In this document: positions 8,538 to 16,813 of the stretch, one piece after another
How the letters are laid out: each line of letters begins with the position of its first letter
How positions within the stretch are numbered: the stretch's first letter is position 1
Assembly: GCF_001189845.1 (NCBI RefSeq)
Contig: NZ_LFLZ01000091.1
Span: 1 to 32,536, forward strand
From: Bradyrhizobium tropiciagri
Lineage (GTDB): Bacteria; Pseudomonadota; Alphaproteobacteria; Rhizobiales; Xanthobacteraceae
Reading direction: 5' to 3'
Length of the DNA: 32,536 nt
Translations under genes and position numbers: made by a program
Notes under the pieces: generated by a model
What the model was told of the DNA's origin: nothing
Database searches by the model: none
Seen by the model: only the letters and a program-made list of their open reading frames with translations

Positions 8538-10020
8538 TATTGATCTCGATCTGAGAAGTTGATGGTCGGAACGCAGTTTTCGATGTCAGCAAGACCGGCT
8601 GCACGCAATCAAGCGCCTGACCTGCCTTCCTCACCGATGCTGAGGAGAACGCAGCGGTTTAGCGGCGGGAGTGGAGGCTGACAATATTGCGTGCGCTGTC
8701 AAGAAACAGCGGGGGGCCTCGACGCCATCAAGCGACAATGCGTGTTCAAGGCAAAACCGCCTTCGCATCGCAATGTCCGACAAACGCGCAAGGATAGTGT
8801 CGACCAGGAATAGTGCACAAGCCGCAGCGCGATACTACTGCGCGTCGCGCGGCATTCTGCATTCGTCGGTGAACCAATCTGCCGAGCAAGCCAGATGACT
8901 AGCTCGGTCGTTGCCTACGTTGTCAAGATCGGATAGCCGCTGTGGCTTTATTTTGTCCGGCTACAATTGCCTCAAGCCAGATGTCGGGACCGCTGGAAAT
9001 GCAACATGGTCTCGCCGTGTGGAGACTAGGCACAGAGACGCTCAGCTCAATCAAATTGACTGAAGGCGGGGCCTCGCGCCCCTCTTAAGCGGCTACCGTC
9101 AAGCATGGGTCAACCAAGGCGGCTCTGGCGCGGAGGTATTTGCGGGTTCGAACTTGCACGGCGCGCAGCCCGTGCGACGCGCTAATGTAACTCCGAGCAG
9201 CTGCCGCTTCTAAAGTCAAGTTGCGGACCTCTCGCTCCGCCGTCGCCTGTCGGAGATTCGCGCAAACGTCATTTTCTCCTGAATCGTCATCGTCCTTTCC
9301 AACCAGCTGCTTGGCGTCAAAATGCGGAGGCGATTGGCCGGAGAGATCCGCCGTACCGCAGATCTCGAGTCCAACGGGGAGTCTGCATCGAGAGAAGCAA
9401 AGCTGCCTCGCGCTGTCAACAATTGCGGTGCGCCACCGAAGTAACCTGAGCGTCTGCATCGTCACTGTCGGTCTCAAGACATCCCGTTCGCTACGCGACA
9501 CGCGCTGGATAGCAATAGGCTAAGAAAAGCAGCGCTGGCTGTTGGCACGCTCTTTGAAACGACCAATACGTCCCCTCCTGTGAAGAGCCATGCGAGAGTA
9601 GGAAATGCTGCCAGAATGCGCCGATCTGATGAAGCAAGTCAGTGCCTCCATACTGACAAAGAGCAAGAACGTTGACGCGCATGCTCCACATTGACCCTGA
9701 GATCACGAAGCTCAAGGTCGCATTAGGGCGCAGAACGGCGACCCCGGCCCCGGCGCATTGCCGGGTCGCGAACGCGGCATTAGTCCGGGGCCTCCGATTT
9801 CGATCGGCGAAGTCGTGCACTACGCTCGCGCGCCATCAGCAATCGGATCTCTGACGACGGAATTGGCCGTGGACATGCGACCGTGACCGATGGTGATCGC
9901 GGTCTAGCCCGAGCGGCCCGAGAATCAGTCGGGACAACGACGATTGCTCAATCGCATGTTCTCGAAATCCAGACGTGATCCTTTAACTCATCGAATTGCC
10001 GGCATCAAAGTGGAGGCATT
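8538..10020. other. Long gene-poor stretch upstream of carbamoyltransferase
   Basis: About 1.5 kb with no open frame that I can link to a protein family. Open frames on the minus strand at 9085-9501 and 9491-9820 have composition like chance frames in GC-rich DNA and no convincing start sites. A near-match to a sigma-54 promoter at 9543-9558 was considered and rejected. The stretch may hold remnants of lost genes. Confidence 0.4.
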
Positions 10021-11820
10021 ATGCGCATCTGCGGTATCAAGCTGACGCATGACGGAGCGATCGCCCTGATCGAGGACGGTCGGCTCGTCTTTTGTATCGA
10101 GCAGGAGAAGCGGAACAACAATCCGCGTTATCAGACGATAGACAATCTCGACGCAGTCGTCATGGCTCTGGCAGAGCACGGTCTGGATGCGCGGGACGTT
10201 GATCAGTTCGTCGTCGACGGCTGGCTGGGGCAAGTGGAAGCTCAATACCGACTCCGTAGCGGAGTGGCTCCTGTCACGCTCAAGGGGGCGTCCTATGTTG
10301 AACCTCATCCCGAGGCCCTCCTCACATCTCGCGATGGCTTTGGCCTTAGGCTCGACGGCAGGGATTTCCCCTATAAGAGCTATCCTCACGTGGCCAGCCA
10401 CGTGGCGGCCGCATACTGCACCAGCCCGTTCGCCAAAGCCGGACAGCCTGCTTTCTGCCTCGTGTGGGATGGGGGCACCTACCCACGACTCTATCATGTA
10501 GAACGCGGAGGCGCCCGGTTCATCGACAGCTTATTCCCGCTGTTTGGGCACATCTATGCCGCTGCGGGCCTTCATTTTGGGCCATACAAGCGGGCTAATC
10601 GTACCAATTGGGACCTGGGTAAACCTGGCAAGGTGGATCCAGGCGGCGCCGGCAAGCTCGATCTAGGTGTCGCCGGCAAGCTGATGGCCTATATCGCCCT
10701 CGGCTCCGTCGACGAAAACATCATCACGGTCTTTCAGGAGCTCTACAAAGAGCACTTTGAAGCTGACACCAAGCGCGAAAGTTACCGTACTGATCTCGGG
10801 AGCATGGAGTTTGAGCTTACGACCATTCACGACTTCTTCGACGCAAGTGCGCCGCGGTTGAAGGCCAAGGCGGCCGAGGATGTGCTCGCATCCTTTCATT
10901 GTTTCCTCGAGCGCCTGCTCGTGCACAAAATGGCGAATGCTTTGCAACGGCAGTCGGACTTTTCCGCTCGCAATTTGTGCATAGCAGGCGGCTGCGGCCT
11001 CAATATCAAATGGAACAGTACACTACGTTCGGCAGGACTGTTCGATGCTGTTTGGGTACCGCCATTTCCAAATGACAGTGGCTCCGCGATCGGTGCAGCC
11101 TGTTGTGCAATGGTAGCGGACAAAGGCCTCATGCCGTTGCTGTGGTCGGTCTACAGTGGTCCGGCGCTGCAAGGTAGTGATGTGCCGCCTGAATGGGATG
11201 CTTCGCCCTGCAATATGCATGAACTGGCGACTATTCTCGCCAGCGACAAGCCGGTGATTTTTCTTGCCGGCCGCGCCGAGCTTGGGCCGCGGGCATTGGG
11301 TAGCAGAAGCATTCTTGCAGCCGCAACATCGCCGGGAATGAAGGACTATCTCAATGACATCAAGCATCGCGAGCACTTCCGGCCAGTGGCGCCGATCTGC
11401 CTGGAAGATCGCGCGCCGGAAATTTTCGATCCAGGAACGCCGGATCCTTACATGCTTTTCGAGCATCAGACTCGGACAGAATGGCAGCACAAAATCCCCG
11501 CGGTTGTCCATCTCGACGGATCTGCGCGACTGCAGACGATCAGCAGGACTTCTCAACACAAAGTTGCCGAGCTTCTGGTCGCATATGAAGCGCTGACGGG
11601 CATTCCGCTGCTTTGCAATACGAGCGCCAATAACCGTGGGCGTGGGTTTTTCCCTCATCTTGCAGCGGCCTGCAAGTGGGGCCGCGTGGAACACGTATGG
11701 TGCGATGGGATGCTATGGAGGAAAACTCCTCAAGCCAGCGTAACGACGTCGTCATCGGCAATGACGTACTTGTGCTTGGATACCCCGTATCGATCGGGCT
11801 CGCGGACATTCCTCAAATAG
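10021..11820 (+). CDS. NodU/TobZ-family carbamoyltransferase, C-terminus replaced
   Basis: Carbamoyltransferase of 599 residues that would transfer a carbamoyl group from carbamoyl phosphate, through a carbamoyl-adenylate, to a hydroxyl of a sugar or natural product. Visible motifs of the Kae1-like/YrdC-like fold: HDGA (10-13), GGCGLNIKWN (323-332), GRAELGPRALGSRS (417-430), KHREHFRPVAP (448-458) and LLCNTSAN (530-537). A strong ribosome binding site (GTGGAGG) precedes the ATG. Two oddities: a threefold 8-residue repeat at residues 198-221, and a C-terminus that after about residue 568 reads through a protease gene fragment in another frame, so about 30 residues are foreign. It resembles rhizobial NodU, but no other nod gene or nod box is seen, so the acceptor could equally be a secondary metabolite or surface sugar. 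Confidence 0.88.
   Translation: MRICGIKLTHDGAIALIEDGRLVFCIEQEKRNNNPRYQTIDNLDAVVMALAEHGLDARDVDQFVVDGWLGQVEAQYRLRSGVAPVTLKGASYVEPHPEALLTSRDGFGLRLDGRDFPYKSYPHVASHVAAAYCTSPFAKAGQPAFCLVWDGGTYPRLYHVERGGARFIDSLFPLFGHIYAAAGLHFGPYKRANRTNWDLGKPGKVDPGGAGKLDLGVAGKLMAYIALGSVDENIITVFQELYKEHFEADTKRESYRTDLGSMEFELTTIHDFFDASAPRLKAKAAEDVLASFHCFLERLLVHKMANALQRQSDFSARNLCIAGGCGLNIKWNSTLRSAGLFDAVWVPPFPNDSGSAIGAACCAMVADKGLMPLLWSVYSGPALQGSDVPPEWDASPCNMHELATILASDKPVIFLAGRAELGPRALGSRSILAAATSPGMKDYLNDIKHREHFRPVAPICLEDRAPEIFDPGTPDPYMLFEHQTRTEWQHKIPAVVHLDGSARLQTISRTSQHKVAELLVAYEALTGIPLLCNTSANNRGRGFFPHLAAACKWGRVEHVWCDGMLWRKTPQASVTTSSSAMTYLCLDTPYRSGSRTFLK
10612..10683 (+). repeat. In-frame 24-bp tandem repeat, three copies
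   Basis: Three consecutive 24-nt units at 10612-10635, 10636-10659 and 10660-10683 encode DLGKPGKV, DPGGAGKL and DLGVAGKL inside the carbamoyltransferase gene. The units share the pattern D-x-G-x-x-G-K-[VL] but differ at several bases, so the duplication is not very recent or has drifted. The third unit runs smoothly into the following LMAYIALGS, suggesting that it is the ancestral copy. Confidence 0.8.
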
Positions 11821-12106
11821 ACTACAAGCGTCCCCTTTTGAGGAAGGGACTTGTCGCAGGAAAGAACTCGAAGCTCCGAACCATAATTGCCGACTGCGAA
11901 TCATTCCCCGGGAATAGTGGCGGTCCGGTTGTCGAGGTTGAGCGTTACTTCGCCCAAAACAACCTCCGGGTGATCGGCTTGATCAGCCAATTTGTTCCGT
12001 TTGATAATTCTCACATTCCTGCTTGAGGAGCACTGCTGTGATGAACTCTGGATATTCCGTCGTGACCCCGATGGACTCGGTCCTGGAATTGATCAGCGCC
12101 CGATAA
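11715..12106 (+). pseudogene. Trypsin-like serine protease, 3' fragment
   Basis: Remnant of a trypsin-fold peptidase. In one frame (to 12026) it shows GNDVLVLGYP, the segment IPQIDYKRPLLRKGLVAG and the nucleophile motif DCESFPGNSGGPV; the His and Asp parts of the triad are absent because the 5' half is missing. After a stop at 12024 the protein continues in another frame from about 12029 with MNSGYSVVTPMDSVLELI, ending at 12106, which shows one frameshift near 12022-12028. The 5' end fuses into the carbamoyltransferase gene at about 11710-11735. It cannot give an active protease. Confidence 0.75.
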
Positions 12107-12118
12107 AGTTGTCGCGTC

Positions 12119-12508
12119 TTAGACCAATTTGGCCATTGCTGCGTCGGCTGTCTTTCTGCGACTGGCTGCCTTTGTGTACCGTTCAACTTCCTCCAACGTC
12201 TAGTGTCCGGTAACAGCCATGATCTCGTGCGGCGTAGCACGGGACTCGGCGAGCGCGGTTGACGTGGCCTTGCGGACGCAGTGCGGAAGATCAGCTTGGC
12301 GGCACCAGTCTTTGAACTTGTTCCCGAACCCGTTCGCCGTGAACGGCTTGCCGAATTCGGTGAGCAGGAACGTCATGTTGCTGCTCACCTCTGCCGCCGC
12401 AACGTTCACAGTAAGCGCCGGGTGCAACGGAATGTCGATGTTGATCGGATTCCGGTGCTCGCAATCGTGTGACGCCATGAATGGCTTCGCCTGGGCGGAC
12501 AAGGGCAA
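12119..12508 (-). pseudogene. Tyrosine recombinase (phage-type integrase), 3' fragment
   Basis: C-terminal catalytic part of a tyrosine integrase. It shows IDIPLHPAL, FLLTEFGKPFTANGFGNKFKDWC, an HxxR motif in LPHCVRKA and MAVTGH. An in-frame TAG at 12200-12202 interrupts it, but the same frame continues with TLEEVERYTKAASRRKTADAA, including the expected catalytic Tyr, to a TAA at 12119-12121. The N-terminal half and the first catalytic Arg are not recognisable upstream. The fragment marks a former integrated element lying between the protease remnant and the exporter operon. Confidence 0.8.
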
Positions 12509-12629
12509 CGGCTGCAGCCTGGTCGGTCTGGCCGGGACCGATGTTTTGCATCCGCTGGCCGACGAAGTGCGCAGCTAGGTTGCGCGGAGCCTGTGACTCC
12601 GCATCAATGAGGGCGAATGTTCCGCGGAA

Positions 12630-14462
12630 TCACGCAGTGATCTCGGATGCCGAAAATTGCTTTTCAGTTTTGTACTGAAGAGATTGCAGATCATAAAGAC
12701 GGGCATACCCCCCCAGATTCGCCAATAACTGCTGGTGCGTACCCATTTCGACGATGCGCCCGCGATCCAACACGATGATACGATCGGCGAAACGCACCGT
12801 TGCCAATCGGTGCGCAATAATCAGAGTGGTCCTGGCTTTTGCTGCCGCCGCGAGTGCCTGGATCACAGCCCGCTCTGAGACCACGTCCAATCCGCTCGTC
12901 GGCTCGTCAAGTACGAGGATTGGGCTGTTCCGCAGGCAGGCTCGTGCAATGGAAATACGCTGCCGCTGGCCGCCCGAGAGCGTGGTGCCCCCTTCGGAGA
13001 TCTCCGTATCATAGCCGTCGGGCAGTGTCTGAATGAAATCGTGAGCATTCGCCACGCGGGCTGCCGCGATAATCTCTTCGTCCGTCGACTCTGGTCGCCC
13101 GAATGCAATGTTTTCGCGAATAGTACCGCTGAAAAGCAGTGAATCTTGCGGCACCATGCTGATCTGGCTGCGCACTGATTTAACAGAATGAGTACGAACA
13201 TCCTGCCCGTCGATCAACACCGCACCCTGCACGGGATCGTAAAGCCGCGGGACCAGACTGACGAGGGTGCTCTTTCCGGTCCCTGTCGCTCCCACGATAG
13301 CCACGGTTTCCCCCGGATTGATAACCAGGTTGATCGATTCCAATGTCCGCGGCCTTCCGGGATATGCAAAGGAAACGTCCCGAAACTCGATTTCTCCCGC
13401 CCCAACCCGCAGGGGTTTGGCGCCGGGAAGGTCAGCGACGTCGCTGCGCGTCTTGAGCACCTCAGCAATGCGCTCAATTCCGACAAGCGCTCGCGCCGTC
13501 GAGTTCGACGATTTGGAGAGAGCTCGCATGGGACTGTAGAGATTTGTGACATATGCAAAGAATATTACGACGTCACCCGTCGTAAGCTCCCCGGCCATGA
13601 CCCACGTGGCGCCAAACCACATAACGAGGCACAAGCCGATCGCCGCGAGAATATCCACGATCGGCGCGACTGTGGCTTGGTATTTCACGCCATAGAGGTA
13701 GGCCTGCAAGCTTTTGGTGCTCTGGGCTGCAAAGCGTCTATCCAGTTGGTCTTCCTGCGCCAATCCCTGCACGATGCGAATCGACGACAATGTTTCCTGG
13801 GCAAGTGAGGCGAGGTGTCCTGCGCTGCTCCTTGCCTGCCGCGAAGCGTTCTTGATGTGGCGTGTGTTATTATAGATGCTAAGGAACAGAATCGGTGCGA
13901 CTGAAAGCGCAATCAATGCGAACTTCCAATTCAGCCATAACATCATGGCGATCATACCAAGCAACAGAAACATGTTGCCCAGCAGTATGACGCTATTGTT
14001 CGCAATGACATCCTGGATGGATTGAACGTCGGACGTCAGCCGCGCGGTCAGGTCACCGGTGCGCTGGCGGTCGTGAAACAACAGTGACAGCCGCTGCATA
14101 TGGGCGAATAGTATCTGGCGCAACGAGAACACATAACGTTGGGAAATCTCACCCATGGTCCGTGTATACCAGTAGGTGAGAAGCCCAGTGCCAATGGCAA
14201 TCAGGATTGTCGTTGCGCAGGCACCATAAAGGATCGGCAGCCGTTCGATCGCTGGATCGCTCAACCATTCCCCGATGAAGGGTACGTGGATCGTCCTTGG
14301 TGACGGGGGAATGACGCGATCGATGACGACCTTCAATGGCCACGGTCTCATGACCGTTAACAAAGCGTCCAGCAGCATCGCAAAGACTGCAAGAGCGAGC
14401 AGCGGGACGTTAGCCGAGCCTACCGCCAGGAAATGCCGCGAGTCGGGAAGGCCAAGTTTCAC
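12630..14462 (-). CDS. MsbA-type ABC exporter (fused permease and ATPase)
   Basis: Half-transporter of 610 residues that should work as a homodimer in the inner membrane. Residues about 20-320 hold six hydrophobic segments of the type I exporter fold; the ATPase domain follows with Walker A GATGTGKSTL (near 391), signature LSGGQRQRISIARA (near 493), Walker B ILVLDEPTSGLD and the H-loop IIAHRLAT. All motifs look intact. The ATG at 14462 overlaps the stop of the metallopeptidase-CapA gene by 4 nt, so the two are translationally coupled. Relatives export lipids, polysaccharides, peptides or drugs; here the operon context suggests a product handled by the upstream peptidase and CapA domains. Confidence 0.93.
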   Translation of the reverse strand: MKLGLPDSRHFLAVGSANVPLLALAVFAMLLDALLTVMRPWPLKVVIDRVIPPSPRTIHVPFIGEWLSDPAIERLPILYGACATTILIAIGTGLLTYWYTRTMGEISQRYVFSLRQILFAHMQRLSLLFHDRQRTGDLTARLTSDVQSIQDVIANNSVILLGNMFLLLGMIAMMLWLNWKFALIALSVAPILFLSIYNNTRHIKNASRQARSSAGHLASLAQETLSSIRIVQGLAQEDQLDRRFAAQSTKSLQAYLYGVKYQATVAPIVDILAAIGLCLVMWFGATWVMAGELTTGDVVIFFAYVTNLYSPMRALSKSSNSTARALVGIERIAEVLKTRSDVADLPGAKPLRVGAGEIEFRDVSFAYPGRPRTLESINLVINPGETVAIVGATGTGKSTLVSLVPRLYDPVQGAVLIDGQDVRTHSVKSVRSQISMVPQDSLLFSGTIRENIAFGRPESTDEEIIAAARVANAHDFIQTLPDGYDTEISEGGTTLSGGQRQRISIARACLRNSPILVLDEPTSGLDVVSERAVIQALAAAAKARTTLIIAHRLATVRFADRIIVLDRGRIVEMGTHQQLLANLGGYARLYDLQSLQYKTEKQFSASEITA

Positions 14463-16813
14463 CGCGCTGCCTCATCGTGCTTCGGCCGCGCGAGCTCGAG
14501 CCGGCCGACGCCATTCTCGACGCTCAACAGGGATCCGCTCGTGCCGGACATGTCGGCGAGACGGGCAAGACATCTCTCACTGGCTGCGCCCGTCATGATC
14601 TTGGGCTGATAATTCACCCGAGGATCGCGATTCTTGATGTAGATCGGGTAGAGCTCGATCATCGTCTTGAGCGACACAAACCGCGCCGCCACCAAGAGAC
14701 CTTCCGCCTTGCTGTTTCCTGACCCGAATGTGAAGTTGCCAACACTGTAGAATATGGCCCGGCCCTTGTAGACCTCGAACGGCTGAATGACATGAGGGTG
14801 ATGGCCGATGACGAGATCGGCTCCCAGATCAATGGCCAGCCGGGCCTTCATACAGGCATCCGAGGTTGGAACCCGCTCGTAGGGGACACCCCAGTGGCAG
14901 GTGAGGACCACCCGATCAACGATCTGCCGCAGTGCCTCAATATCCGCTTTCAACCAAGCCGGAGAGTCAATTGCGCTGCCCGGTTGACGATGTGTCGCCG
15001 CCGTGCGCCTGTTCCAGTAGTAGCCGAGAATGCCGATCCGCAACCCCTCGGCATCGAGAATGGCTGGTGCGTGCGCCGATTTTTCATCCGTGCCCGCACC
15101 TATGGCATGGACCCCCGCTTCGGCAAGTGCATCGAATGTCTCCAGCACCCCCTGTCGTCCGCAATCCAGCAAATGATTGTTGGCAAGCGTGACGACATTG
15201 ATGTTCGCGCGTTTGAGGGAAGATGCGAGCCTCGGATCGACCTTGTATGAAAAATTGCGGTCCTGGCGTTGCGCCTCGGCCGCGAACGGTCCCTCCAGAT
15301 TCCCCAGGACAATACTGGACCGCCTGAGCAAGGGAAGCACGCCTGCGAAGGGGTAATCCTCTCCCCACCGATTGATCAGCGGCGTCGTCCGGTCACCGAG
15401 CATGATGTCGCCCGCTGCGATAAGCGAGAAGTCTCCATCGCCCCGGCGCGCGAGCTGGCTATCGAGCGCGGATGACGGCAGGATGTCACCTGTTTCCGGT
15501 ATCTCCTCCGCGGCGATTCGGCTCAGTCCTCCGCGCAATTGCGCAAGTTCACACCGCGGGGACACGTTCAGCGCGTCCGGTACCTGAAGGTGGATCTTTC
15601 GCTTTGCGAAGACGTCACGGATCAGTGCCGAATATTTCCCATCATGGAGCAACGCATCGGCCTTGAGGAGCTGCGAGAGCCCTGTTCGATAGTCGCTGCG
15701 CAGCCTGCGCGTGCGTTTAACATCCGGAACATCATCGTGGCAGGATCCGAGCAACGTCAGCATCTTCAGAACCAGGAGATCTGCGCTCCTCGCGCTGCCA
15801 CCGCTGCGCGCGATCGTCGCCCGCATGTCCCACAGTGCGCCCCCCCAAATCGTTCCGTTCACATGGGGATCTGCTTTTGCCGAGGCGTTGAAGTCATCCA
15901 TGGTCTTTTGCGAAACCAGGCTGCGCGGGTGCCAGCACTGGGTATCATGCCGCTTATGGAAGGCCCAGATATGAGGGGTGTCGAGCATCGTGGCTGCCCA
16001 ATAATCGCAAGTTCCCTCATCGATGGCCGCTTTCCTGTTGTCCTGGCGCGCCGGGGGACGTAGGCGGTTTGTCCTGAAGTCGGCAGTGTGACGCGTGATG
16101 TGATGACCATACTCGTGATAAATAATGCCCGCGTTGTGCGAGGCATTGGCGCGGTAGGCGCTACCGATGTGTTCAACGAGGGCACCACCATCGAGTAGGG
16201 TTCTCCCAGGCCCCAGGTGGATTTCACCCTCCACTGCGATCGGATGATGCTCGGCGACGCTGTTCCGCTTGCAGGGCAAACGGTAATGTCCGCCTTGAAA
16301 TGCGCAACAGAGATCATCCGCCTTGCGGAGGCCGTCCTTGACGCCGTTGGTTTCCGTCACCCCGTGATGAGCATTTACGACGGTAATGACAGCTGGAAGC
16401 GGCGTTGCGCCCAATTCGCATAATAGCTCGCCGACATATTGTGAGAATTTGTGCAAGTGGTAGAACGTATTCACTTCGCCGAAATGTGCCGCCTGCACGT
16501 AGCGCCATTGAAAATCTTCGGGGGCAAACGGGTATTTGTCGAGTCGTCCACCCCCTTTGCCCGCTTCGAAGACAAAGTCGCCATTGCAGTCTGGCTCGGC
16601 GTTGCCGATCGCCACATCCTCATAAGTACCGGCCTGCGAATCGCAGCGATAGCGGCGCCCTCCGTTGCGAACCTCGATCAGGTCGTTTCGTAACTGCGGC
16701 CGTCCCAACCCATTCAGCTTTAATGCGCCCAAGTCCACCATGCGTTTGGCGATGCTGCCGCCTAGCGGCAGGTTGGCATTGGGCGTCCATTCATAGACGA
16801 GTCCCCGGTTCAT
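14459..16813 (-). CDS. Two-domain protein: HEXXH metallopeptidase-like plus CapA (PGA_cap) domain
   Basis: Protein of 784 residues. The N-terminal half (about 1-440) carries HEYGHH at 233-238 and a downstream DEGTCDYWAA with Glu266, the layout of a gluzincin zinc peptidase similar to M36/M4 (HExxH plus a distant Glu). The C-terminal half (about 462-784) is a CapA/PGA_cap metallophosphatase-like domain: AAGDIMLGD (466-474), LGNLEGPF (503-510), TLANNHLLDCG (542-552), then TCHWGVPY, IGHHPHVIQP and YSVGNF. CapA family members take part in poly-gamma-glutamate capsule making. No signal peptide or membrane helix is visible at the N-terminus. I chose the ATG at 16813, 32 codons inside the longest frame, because it overlaps the upstream stop as ATGA and the extra residues lie within the previous gene. 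The fusion is unusual; function is unknown. Confidence 0.85.
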   Translation of the reverse strand: MNRGLVYEWTPNANLPLGGSIAKRMVDLGALKLNGLGRPQLRNDLIEVRNGGRRYRCDSQAGTYEDVAIGNAEPDCNGDFVFEAGKGGGRLDKYPFAPEDFQWRYVQAAHFGEVNTFYHLHKFSQYVGELLCELGATPLPAVITVVNAHHGVTETNGVKDGLRKADDLCCAFQGGHYRLPCKRNSVAEHHPIAVEGEIHLGPGRTLLDGGALVEHIGSAYRANASHNAGIIYHEYGHHITRHTADFRTNRLRPPARQDNRKAAIDEGTCDYWAATMLDTPHIWAFHKRHDTQCWHPRSLVSQKTMDDFNASAKADPHVNGTIWGGALWDMRATIARSGGSARSADLLVLKMLTLLGSCHDDVPDVKRTRRLRSDYRTGLSQLLKADALLHDGKYSALIRDVFAKRKIHLQVPDALNVSPRCELAQLRGGLSRIAAEEIPETGDILPSSALDSQLARRGDGDFSLIAAGDIMLGDRTTPLINRWGEDYPFAGVLPLLRRSSIVLGNLEGPFAAEAQRQDRNFSYKVDPRLASSLKRANINVVTLANNHLLDCGRQGVLETFDALAEAGVHAIGAGTDEKSAHAPAILDAEGLRIGILGYYWNRRTAATHRQPGSAIDSPAWLKADIEALRQIVDRVVLTCHWGVPYERVPTSDACMKARLAIDLGADLVIGHHPHVIQPFEVYKGRAIFYSVGNFTFGSGNSKAEGLLVAARFVSLKTMIELYPIYIKNRDPRVNYQPKIMTGAASERCLARLADMSGTSGSLLSVENGVGRLELARPKHDEAAR

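Noticed and set aside
9138..9160. tRNA-like T-loop motif GGTTCGAAC
   Set aside because: The flanking bases cannot form the T-stem, and no anticodon or acceptor stem is found nearby.
9543..9558. Sigma-54-like promoter TGGCACG-N4-TTGAA
   Set aside because: The -24 part fits, but the -12 part has GA instead of GC, and no gene starts within 450 nt downstream on that strand.
10021..11820. Naming the carbamoyltransferase nodU and the locus symbiotic
   Set aside because: The family also serves antibiotic and surface-sugar pathways; no nod box or other nodulation gene is in the window, so the symbol is not justified.
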